Source: Aquibacillus koreensis | GTDB taxonomy: Bacteria > Bacillota > Bacilli > Bacillales > Amphibacillaceae | Reading direction: 5' to 3' | DNA: 64,000 bases | Assembly (NCBI RefSeq): GCF_025154055.1 | Contig: NZ_JAOALK010000012.1 | Location: forward strand, 62,001-126,000 | Shown here: in pieces, positions 16,512-23,516 of the stretch | How positions within the stretch are numbered: position 1 is the first letter of the stretch | Layout: every line of letters begins with the position of its first letter | Notes under the pieces: generated by a model | What the model was told of the DNA's origin: nothing | Databases searched by the model: none | The model's input: only the letters and a program-made list of their open reading frames with translations | Translations under genes and position numbers: made by a program

Positions 16512-17774
16512 TTACATGACCAACCCAATCACACCAACAATCAACGAAACAACCCCTATTCCCATTGCAACGATACCCAAAGACTTACTCGCTCGCGTAT
16601 CAAGCCTATCCTTCAGCTCATTCACTTCATTTTCCAGCAATTCAATTTTTGCACCTTGCTCTTGAATCAACGCTTCTAACCTGTCATCCGTCACTTCTTG
16701 CGTGGCCACCTGTTCCACCAAGTGCTTGTCCACTTCTTCCAGAGATCTAATTAATTGTTCAAGCCTTTGATCCGTTTCATGTTGTGCAGCTACTTGCTCC
16801 GCTAAATTCTTATCTACCTCACCTTGCGCCTGAATCAACTTTTCAAGCCTTTGGTCCGTTTCATGTTGTGCGGCAACTTGCTCTGCCAAGTGCTTATCTG
16901 CCTCACCTTGCGCATGGATTAACTTTTCAAGTCTTTGGTCCGTTTCATGTTGTGCAGCCACTTGCTCTGCCAAGTTCTTATCTACTTCACCTTGCGCATG
17001 GATCAACTTTTCAAGTCTTTTATCTGTTTCTTCTTGAGCTAGCACACGTTCTGCTAAGCCCTTATCCACTTCTTCCTGTGCCCTTATTAACTTCTCTAAT
17101 TGTCGATCGGTTTCCGATTGCCGTTTCAACTCTTCCTCATGCTTTTTGTCCACTTCACTCTGTGCGGCAATTACTTTTTCCATGGTCGCACTTTTCTCCG
17201 AATGCTCTACCAAACGTTCATCATGACTTTTTACAACAGCAACTATTTTTTCTTGCTTCATTAACATATCTTCTTGATCTTTCAACTGTTTGACAACGGT
17301 CACTAATTCTTGTTTAGCTAATGCGGATAGTTTTTGTTTGGAAGCACCATTCAATTTCATTTCCAATTCACGCAACACAGATCGATTGCTAGCAATATTA
17401 CTTACCCCTAATCCGAACAAATACTTAGAGATTTCAGCCAACTTTCTTTGAAAGTCAAAAGATATTTTTTGAGCCTCTGCCCCAGACAACACCGCTTCAG
17501 CTAAATCAACGCCTGCATCCTGTAGTTCTTCTATGGCCGCTTTCTTTTTAAAAAGCCCCGTAGACTTATCTTTCGCCGAGTCTGCTGATTCAACAGCTTT
17601 TTCAGCTTTCATCATCGCTTCTTTCACGCTCTTATCCAGTTCATTAAGCTTCGTAACTTGTCCAGAAATAATATCTGGCAAATCCGCATCACTAATTCCA
17701 GTTACACGTAACTCTATTTTCTCCTCTTGACTCATATTAGCCAGTTTCATGTTCTTATTCTTCGTTGTCATCAC
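16512..17774 (-). CDS. Long coiled-coil protein with a C-terminal membrane anchor, tandem repeats
   Basis: A 420-residue protein of no family I can name. Residues 1-200 are helical with Lys/Glu/Ala-rich stretches. Residues about 205-370 are built from roughly seven tandem units of about 28 residues (pattern EVDKxLAEQVAAQHETDQRLEKLI...AQG), predicted as coiled coil. The last 22 residues (IVAMGIGVVSLIVGVIGLVM) form one membrane span, so most of the protein faces one side as a stalk. Start is GTG at 17774 with GGGGGT seven bases upstream; an ATG follows at once. Its gene comes right after the 523-residue partner, spacing four bases, so they form a two-gene module. Confidence 0.75.
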   Translation of the reverse strand: MMTTKNKNMKLANMSQEEKIELRVTGISDADLPDIISGQVTKLNELDKSVKEAMMKAEKAVESADSAKDKSTGLFKKKAAIEELQDAGVDLAEAVLSGAEAQKISFDFQRKLAEISKYLFGLGVSNIASNRSVLRELEMKLNGASKQKLSALAKQELVTVVKQLKDQEDMLMKQEKIVAVVKSHDERLVEHSEKSATMEKVIAAQSEVDKKHEEELKRQSETDRQLEKLIRAQEEVDKGLAERVLAQEETDKRLEKLIHAQGEVDKNLAEQVAAQHETDQRLEKLIHAQGEADKHLAEQVAAQHETDQRLEKLIQAQGEVDKNLAEQVAAQHETDQRLEQLIRSLEEVDKHLVEQVATQEVTDDRLEALIQEQGAKIELLENEVNELKDRLDTRASKSLGIVAMGIGVVSLIVGVIGLVM

Positions 17775-17778
17775 GCAC

Positions 17779-19347
17779 TTACCCCCACTTTAAAATGTCG
17801 TTGATCTCATCAAGTAATGCAGAGTCATTCTCCTCGATAGACGCTTTATAGCTACCGATCTTTTCTAATGAGCGAGAATTATCTTCAAGCGCATTCATAA
17901 AATAGATCGTTGTATTTTCCATGAACGCAATCACTTCATTAATCGTATCTTCCGTCTTTTCAGCTGCTATCCACATTTCAGCTTGTTTATAGAAAATCTG
18001 CGCATTCTTCAAATGCAGCTGCTCACCCATGATCATCATTCGCTCATTCCTCACACCACTTCGCTTCACTCCCATGAATACATCGGACGAAACGGCAATA
18101 GCAAACCTACCTACGCCGACAAAGTTCACTCGAAGCAAAAACTCCTTCGCAAAAAGAGCCGCATTCCCACCAGATTTCAGACCCCCACGAATCGCTGCAT
18201 CCACCATATCTACAGCAGTAAAAGTACCAGTTGCAATCGTAAGCATTCGAACAATGGTGCGATTTTTAAAAGGCTTCACTCTATCCCAATCCACTCGATT
18301 AAGCTCACGGAACTGTCTAATATCCTTTTCTTTGATCTCCATCGCAAGCCTACGAATGAAATAGAACCCTCGCACGATACATTCATTGATAATAACAGGA
18401 ATGGCCTGACGTCCAAGTTCATACATCACACCCAACTCTGCACGCAAATCAAACCGAACCTGCTCGACAATTCTGCCGTCCGCATCACGCTTAGCAAGTA
18501 AAGTCCCATTAAACAATTTGGAAATCCACTCAGAAAGACTATGCTCCCCTACCTTCATGTTTTGGAAAAAAGGGAGGACTGACAATTCCTTTGCAAGGGA
18601 AAGCAAAGGACCTGGTAAACCTGTCCCCGCGCCAGGGGTGGAACTTGACCCTGCCATATCACTGACCATATGAAAAAACCAGTACACAGTCCCAAACAAA
18701 AACTTTTGCGGAATGTCCTTCCCGATCAATTTTTTGTCTTTTACATCAACAACTTTAAATAATCCATTCGTATCCGTGCCATAGGCCTTCCCTGTGAATT
18801 GCGTTAGCATGGAAAAAATAAGGCCAACAAGAGTAGGGTGATGAGCAAAATCTCTCAAATGATGCTGTAAAGAACCGCCCAAATCCATCGTGTTGCTATC
18901 ACTCGGTGCCCCGAACCCTTCCAACTTTCTAATGGCACCTTCAATATCATCGCCCTCATACCCTTGCATCTGCGCGACCTTCACAACAAATTTATCAACC
19001 TTCTCCTTACCCCAATCACTTCCACGCTCTAAACTAAACTCTCCTACCCATAATGAATCAATGACTCCCGCAAGCACACCACTTCCAACAGCAACGATGT
19101 AATCCAAGCCATCCGCATGATTTGTTAATCTATCTATCTCAGAATTGAGTTCGTCTAATCTTTCATTATTATGTATTAGCTTATCCTTAACCTCGCTAGA
19201 TTTATTAGCAATCTCATCTAATAGAGAATCTCTTGGATCCAGCTCATCAGCGTTTTTTATAAGCTCCAACCCAAACTCTACTTCAAAATCATCATCCACC
19301 ACTCGTATATCCGGCATCTTCATATGATTAAGGTTATCTTTAGTCAC
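17779..19347 (-). CDS. Unknown protein, partner of the coiled-coil anchor protein
   Basis: A 522-residue protein I cannot assign. Residues 1-70 are acidic and helical (possible coiled coil), a Gly/Val stretch 'DYIVAVGSGVLAGVIDSLWV' near 85-105 may touch the membrane, and a second region around 205-260 and 370-410 contains Gly-rich helices ('TIVRMLTIATGTFTAVDMVDAAIRGG'). No nuclease, ATPase or toxin motif is evident. GTG at 19347 has AGGGG six bases upstream; TTG three bases earlier is possible. It is the first gene of a two-gene operon with the tail-anchored coiled-coil protein, a layout reminiscent of sensor-effector pairs; that reading is inference. Confidence 0.7.
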   Translation of the reverse strand: MTKDNLNHMKMPDIRVVDDDFEVEFGLELIKNADELDPRDSLLDEIANKSSEVKDKLIHNNERLDELNSEIDRLTNHADGLDYIVAVGSGVLAGVIDSLWVGEFSLERGSDWGKEKVDKFVVKVAQMQGYEGDDIEGAIRKLEGFGAPSDSNTMDLGGSLQHHLRDFAHHPTLVGLIFSMLTQFTGKAYGTDTNGLFKVVDVKDKKLIGKDIPQKFLFGTVYWFFHMVSDMAGSSSTPGAGTGLPGPLLSLAKELSVLPFFQNMKVGEHSLSEWISKLFNGTLLAKRDADGRIVEQVRFDLRAELGVMYELGRQAIPVIINECIVRGFYFIRRLAMEIKEKDIRQFRELNRVDWDRVKPFKNRTIVRMLTIATGTFTAVDMVDAAIRGGLKSGGNAALFAKEFLLRVNFVGVGRFAIAVSSDVFMGVKRSGVRNERMMIMGEQLHLKNAQIFYKQAEMWIAAEKTEDTINEVIAFMENTTIYFMNALEDNSRSLEKIGSYKASIEENDSALLDEINDILKWG

Positions 19348-19487
19348 CAAATTCCCCTACTCCCCCACGATGTCACCTTTTGTCAAAAATTAGCTTCTAA
19401 TAGATTCTATTATACATCTACTCTATTAGAAAAATAAATCTATGATTTGGTTCTATTATTTTTATAGCCATGGAGCTCGCTAATACA

Positions 19488-19620
19488 GTATTGCCTGTCA
19501 CCAACTTTAAATTGTGGAATTCACAAATCTTAAATGGTTAACAGACAGTAACAATTTAAAGTAGGATGTCTTCCCTGTATGGAAAAAGTTATGGTTTGTC
19601 TTTCGACAGGGTCTGGCCCC
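19488..19620. repeat. Composite dispersed repeat: degenerate palindrome plus conserved tail
   Basis: Degenerate form of the TGCCTGTCACC...GGTNACAGGC palindrome followed by a tail (GTAGGATGTCTTCC ... TTTGTCTTTCGACAGGGTCTGGCCCC) also found at 23381-23513, 39476-39589 and 56284-56422. Lies in a 384-base gap with no gene. Confidence 0.75.
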
Positions 19621-19654
19621 TATTTCAGGCCCCTATTTCACGTCACATATAACG

Positions 19655-19700
19655 CAAAAAAGCGACATTCCAACGAATTTAACTCGCTAGAATGTCGCTA
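19655..19700 (-). terminator. Terminator of the secreted esterase gene
   Basis: Stem AGCGACATTC/GAATGTCGCT with a 19-base loop and, on the minus strand, a TTTTTT tail; 32 bases after the stop codon. Confidence 0.85.
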
Positions 19701-19731
19701 TATTATCACATCTTTACGTATTCCTGTATGT

Positions 19732-22236
19732 CTATCTTAGCTTATTCATATAATTTATATAACTGATCGTCTCTTGCGCAGCATCATTCAACTCGCTTGC
19801 CTGCTCTTCAGTCAGTTTTCCAGGTTTCACAAAATTATTAACCTGGTCGGCAAAGGAGTTTAATTTTTTGACCGCTTGTGCAGATTTATCATGTTTCGTA
19901 TCCGCAAGAAATTTTTCTGCCTGATTCAGCTTTACCGTTAGAGCATTCTTGTTACCATGATTAATATCAAGGCCTGCAACAATCTCTTTAAGCTCATCAA
20001 TCCTGTTTTCAGCCCTGAACTGCGCGAACATCCAATCAAAGATGTTCTTATCTGCGTACGCTTCATGACCTATGCCATATTTGAAGCTGGCGTTTGATTG
20101 GCTGATAAGGTTACTGAACACTTGGGCTTCGGTTTCGTGCGGCGTCCAGTCAAAGCCGTAATATGGGAAATTAAAGGCTTGATTAGTTTCCAGAACTGTC
20201 ACGTTGGCTTCTGTATATAAGCCGCTAGCACCAGCGCCTGTTGAGAAATAGTCTTTCCAAGCTTCACCCATGAAGTCATTCTTATGTGTATGCGCCCATA
20301 TAGCAGTTTTTGCGAGCTCCGGGTTCGCGTTAAGCTCATCCACGGTTGGCAAAGCGCCTCCTGCAAGTGGAACAATTGCTGCGAGGAACGCAGGATTTCG
20401 ATTATAGAAACCGACTGTGTACATGCTACCCATCGAGAAGCCGGACATGTAGATACGATTTAGATCCACCTTGCCCTCAGCGGCCAGTTTCTCCACGTAT
20501 GCCATAAGAGCTTCATTGTTGTCCTGATTATTCGAGTGGTTCTGCGTAGCTATGATGTGCGCATTGTACTTGCCTGGGTTCTCCAGTTGGTGCTTGGAAA
20601 GCACAGCTGCACCGTTCGCGGTTTGCATTGGCGCGAAATAGTCCCCCGAAGGGCCGCCACGGCCACCGCCATGGTTGTAAATGAACAGCGGAAGCGGACC
20701 GAGATCTTCCCAGGACTCATCGATTGAAATCAGGATGTCCATGTTACCCGTGTCGTCCGGGTTCGTTTTGTCCGGTACAAACTTGTCGAGCGCCGGGTAT
20801 ACTACCGTTTCCTGAGTGAATCTCGGGATTATGGTAGTGCCGTCTGTCAGCTTTACCTCACGATCCACGTTGACACGGTAATTGAGGATCGCCGAGTATG
20901 CGTTTTGCAAGTTGCCCGAAACCATTGAGCCGGATGTATAGCCATTGGCATTCCAGAACTCAAATTCAACGATGATGTAGCGTCCGCTCGCAGGCATATC
21001 TGTTACAAGGTCGTCGGATCCCGGTGCAGGCGATACATAGCCAAGCGGTTCGGGTTGATTGTTTACATATACTCTTGTGATATCACGCATGCCGTCGAAA
21101 ATCACGGTCGAGCCGTCAAGCCTTGTGTTCCTAGCGGCCGCTTTGAACATGTCGGTGTTCAGGTCGCTAAGATTTACCGCATTGCCTTCTCCAAGGTCGA
21201 TGATGACCGCTGTAGTGACGTTGCCGACAGAGAATATCTCGTTATACACTGTGAACGGTAAATCCGTTGCATTTGAAGCAGGTTTGAATGTGACGTGGAT
21301 GCTTGTGTCGCTTGCGGTGATGTTCTTTATGGTGTATGTGTTGTCTGTAACAGACACTTCTTCGTCGTTAACCGTAACCTTATCCACTTCAAACCCGAAG
21401 TCGGGGTTTAACGTGAAGGTCACATCTTCGCCATCTTTTACCCAAACATGGCCTGCCTGGGAGGAAGGGCTTATACTGCCGTTCTCACCGGATGACGCCA
21501 TGACGTAGTGCTCAACGCCGACGGTCACGTTCGGTTCATACAGCCGCAATGATGGTGACTCCTGCATCTGCTCAAGCAGTTGAGCCGTGCTCGTCGCGCT
21601 CGCAGCCTTGCTCTTCGCGGAGAAGCCGTCTTCCGTACTCGTCAGGGCAAAATTCCACTGGTTATTCCCGCCCCAAATGTACATGGACACTGTGCCTTCT
21701 TCTTCATCCAGAACATGCAGCAACATGCTCTGCTGGTTGCCATTGCTAGCTGCGCCGGTTGTATTTAGGGGCGCATGCTGGGCGCCGAAGCTAGATTCCC
21801 TTCTCAGGGGTTCCGTGCCTCCACCTGCGCCGGGAGCATCATTCAATAAATAGTAGCCTGGGCCTTCGCCAAGAACGCCGGATGACGCCGCAGTGTTTGC
21901 GCCAAGGCCAAACTGCCAGATCATGTCGTCCGTCACTTCGGAAGTGATTAAACCGTCTTCAATCGTCACGGGCTTGGACACCATGCCAATCTGAGTGTCG
22001 CCGGTGACATCGCCGGGTGTGTTAATTGTCGTTTGAGCGTTAGCAAGCGCACCGTGATCGGACACGATGAGATAGCTTCTGCCCAACTGAACGTCAGCAG
22101 GGTCAACCTGTCTCCACGTGATATTTGGTTCTGACGCTGCCTCCACCTCGACCTGGGGTAAGTTGGATACCATTTCTAATACCATAATGAAACAAACCAA
22201 GAGAGCAACAGCCACCAATGATCTTATTTTACGCAT
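19732..22236 (-). CDS. Secreted esterase/depolymerase-like alpha-beta hydrolase, multidomain
   Basis: An exported protein of 834 residues. A signal peptide (to about residue 34, ending VEAAS) is followed by an unassigned N-terminal domain, an InlB B-repeat/BACON-like domain near residues 245-325 (GSISPSSQAGHVWVKDGEDVTFTLNP), a further beta domain, and an alpha/beta hydrolase domain near 500-745 with the nucleophile elbow GFSMGS and an oxyanion-type NHGGGRGG stretch; the probable catalytic His is in IGHEAYADK. The last 90 residues look like a FIMAH-type Gly-poor helical domain. The best functional guess is a feruloyl-esterase/PHB-depolymerase-type enzyme acting on polymers outside the cell. 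The gene is visibly richer in G+C than its neighbours, suggesting transfer. AGAGGAG precedes the ATG. Confidence 0.82.
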   Translation of the reverse strand: MRKIRSLVAVALLVCFIMVLEMVSNLPQVEVEAASEPNITWRQVDPADVQLGRSYLIVSDHGALANAQTTINTPGDVTGDTQIGMVSKPVTIEDGLITSEVTDDMIWQFGLGANTAASSGVLGEGPGYYLLNDAPGAGGGTEPLRRESSFGAQHAPLNTTGAASNGNQQSMLLHVLDEEEGTVSMYIWGGNNQWNFALTSTEDGFSAKSKAASATSTAQLLEQMQESPSLRLYEPNVTVGVEHYVMASSGENGSISPSSQAGHVWVKDGEDVTFTLNPDFGFEVDKVTVNDEEVSVTDNTYTIKNITASDTSIHVTFKPASNATDLPFTVYNEIFSVGNVTTAVIIDLGEGNAVNLSDLNTDMFKAAARNTRLDGSTVIFDGMRDITRVYVNNQPEPLGYVSPAPGSDDLVTDMPASGRYIIVEFEFWNANGYTSGSMVSGNLQNAYSAILNYRVNVDREVKLTDGTTIIPRFTQETVVYPALDKFVPDKTNPDDTGNMDILISIDESWEDLGPLPLFIYNHGGGRGGPSGDYFAPMQTANGAAVLSKHQLENPGKYNAHIIATQNHSNNQDNNEALMAYVEKLAAEGKVDLNRIYMSGFSMGSMYTVGFYNRNPAFLAAIVPLAGGALPTVDELNANPELAKTAIWAHTHKNDFMGEAWKDYFSTGAGASGLYTEANVTVLETNQAFNFPYYGFDWTPHETEAQVFSNLISQSNASFKYGIGHEAYADKNIFDWMFAQFRAENRIDELKEIVAGLDINHGNKNALTVKLNQAEKFLADTKHDKSAQAVKKLNSFADQVNNFVKPGKLTEEQASELNDAAQETISYINYMNKLR

Positions 22237-22359
22237 TACCTACAACTCCTCTCTTATTCCTTGTCTCTTTCCTTTACAATTTGACGACATGATTATCGCC
22301 CACAAAAGAAAACCAGCTAAACTAAATCTCCCCCAGTTTGGTAGGAGTCACACCAACAA

Positions 22360-22373
22360 TGTAAGCGCTTTAA
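22360..22373 (-). promoter_or_regulatory. Near-consensus cre (CcpA) site upstream of the esterase
   Basis: TGTAAGCGCTTTAA matches TGWAANCGNTNWCA in 13 of 14 positions (A for C at position 13). It lies about 125 bases upstream of the esterase ATG, a usual place for carbon catabolite control. The remainder of the gap 22240-22735 shows no gene. Confidence 0.45.
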
Positions 22374-22822
22374 AAATAGTGTCCACTAACTATCCTATGA
22401 AACTGGTTTTCCCACCTCCCTTATTAATTAATGAGTATAACGAATACTTCCTGGAAAAAATGTCGATCAGTGTATGTTCAAAATCACGCAATATGCACGT
22501 CTACGCGTTAAAAAACAACACCAAAAGTCCTATTCTGTGTACTGCTTCCACAAACCCATCTATCATTCGTCATCGTGACCGATCTCCCAATCTCTTACGT
22601 TTACCACTCGTTTATGTATGATTAGTAATACTCATAAATACAGTGTAACTAGGTTTTTCGTGTATAAAAAAATATCGAATGATTGTAATTGGTCATATAT
22701 TGAACTATAAAAAGGTCCCTTTGTACCACTATAAATAAACATGGGGACGGTTCTCTTGTTTGCATTTACCATTTTACTCCATTTAAACACTAAAGAACCG
22801 TACGCCTAAGTCAAGAACAAGT

Positions 22823-22851
22823 TTGACTATGATTATGAAAATTATTATAAT
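22823..22851 (+). promoter_or_regulatory. Sigma-A promoter of the antisense antitoxin RNA
   Basis: TTGACT (22823-22828), 17-base spacer, TATAAT (22846-22851). It faces the toxin gene on the other strand and no plus-strand protein gene follows. Confidence 0.8.
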
Positions 22852-22857
22852 TAAAAA

Positions 22858-22986
22858 AAGAAAGCCAAGTGGCAGCAACCACTCGGCAACGCAACTACAA
22901 ACCGCATAAAGAGCGGTTGACCAAATTATTAGTTAGTACAAAGAAGTAACCGTATTCCTTTGGTCGGAGGACGGTTATTTCTTTTT
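22858..22986 (+). ncRNA. Putative antisense antitoxin RNA for the 35-aa toxin
   Basis: About 130 bases from the near-consensus promoter to an 11-bp stem (GAAGTAACCGT at 22943-22953 with ACGGTTATTTC at 22971-22981) followed by TTTTTG. Two more hairpins (GTGG/CCAC; ACCGC/GCGGT) precede it. The 3' end overlaps the toxin stop codon, so pairing with the toxin mRNA tail is expected, as in txpA/RatA-type systems. Expression is inferred. Confidence 0.65.
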
Positions 22987-23082
22987 GTTTAGATACACGA
23001 CAATAGTTACAATAAGTGTCAGGGTAGCTAATAAAGTTATACAATATTGAGCTACTAGGCTTAGTGCTTCGTATGTCGTCAT
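22975..23082 (-). CDS. Holin-like small membrane toxin (type I toxin candidate), 35 aa
   Basis: A 35-residue peptide beginning MTTYEALSLVAQYC, with one hydrophobic helix (about residues 13-30) and end YLNKKK. The MTTYEALxLxxxF...TLLTLxxTIV pattern is the hallmark of the Firmicute holin-like toxin family. GGGGAGGTGG lies just before the ATG. Predicted to insert in the membrane and stop growth when free of its antisense RNA. It is only distantly similar to the toxin at 8619-8714, so the window carries two distinct members. A decayed copy of this one is at 14554. Confidence 0.82.
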   Translation of the reverse strand: MTTYEALSLVAQYCITLLATLTLIVTIVVYLNKKK

Positions 23083-23153
23083 CCTACCACCTCCCCTCTA
23101 TAAAGAAAAAGGAAGATGGCCAACCGCCCTCCATGCTATGTAGTTACAATTCT

Positions 23154-23205
23154 ATTATACTAGTTTTTCTGCTAAAAAGAAAAGCGAAAAGAGAATGTAT
23201 GTTCG
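23154..23205 (-). promoter_or_regulatory. Toxin promoter with imperfect LexA (SOS) box
   Basis: Minus-strand TATAAT at 23154-23159. Upstream, the minus strand reads CGAACATACATTC (23193-23205), one core mismatch from the LexA palindrome (CGAAC-N4-GTTC). It is one helical turn further from the -10 than the perfect box at 8809-8820. Weaker evidence than there. Confidence 0.45.
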
Positions 23206-23380
23206 GTTTGTTAATTCACTAAAATAAATTAGGGAACATCGGGAGACTAGTAGCTTATCAAAAGTAATGCATGCTATCTTCTTAGCATGGAAAAAGTTTG
23301 ATTTGTCTTTTGTCATTGTCTAATCTACCCCAATAGTGATTTTTCATCTACACCGTTTATTCAAATACTACCATTGAAAT

Positions 23381-23513
23381 AGTGCCTGTCACCACCCGTA
23401 ATTTGTCGACAAATTACTAGCGGTAACAGGCACTAACAATTTAATGTAGGATGTCTTCCTGGCATGGAATAAAATTATGATTTGTCTTTCGACAGGGTCT
23501 GACCCCAACTAAC
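23381..23513. repeat. Composite dispersed repeat, best-preserved copy
   Basis: A 54-base palindrome (23381-23434: AGTGCCTGT...GTAATTTGTCGACAAATTAC...ACAGGCACT) followed by the conserved tail ending in CTTTCGACAGGGTCTGACCCC. It ends four bases before the stop codon region of jetC and could serve as its terminator. Confidence 0.85.
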
Positions 23514-23516
23514 ATC

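Larger units (their letters stand above)
22738..23062. repeat. Duplicated toxin-antitoxin segment, intact copy
   Basis: Counterpart of 14311-14640 (see there). This copy keeps the whole toxin gene and its promoter beyond the shared part. Confidence 0.85.

Noticed and set aside
16784..17293. 169-codon plus-strand frame opposite the coiled coil
   Set aside because: Product of the tandem repeat on the other strand (repeating LALPSAYLPHLAHG); no start signal.
21059..21508. 149-codon plus-strand frame in the GC-rich esterase gene
   Set aside because: High GC lengthens shadow frames; esterase frame has clear domains and ribosome site.
23381..23434. Palindrome considered as a CRISPR repeat or phage attachment site
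   Set aside because: Copies are far apart, differ in centre, have no regular spacers, and no integrase or cas gene is present.
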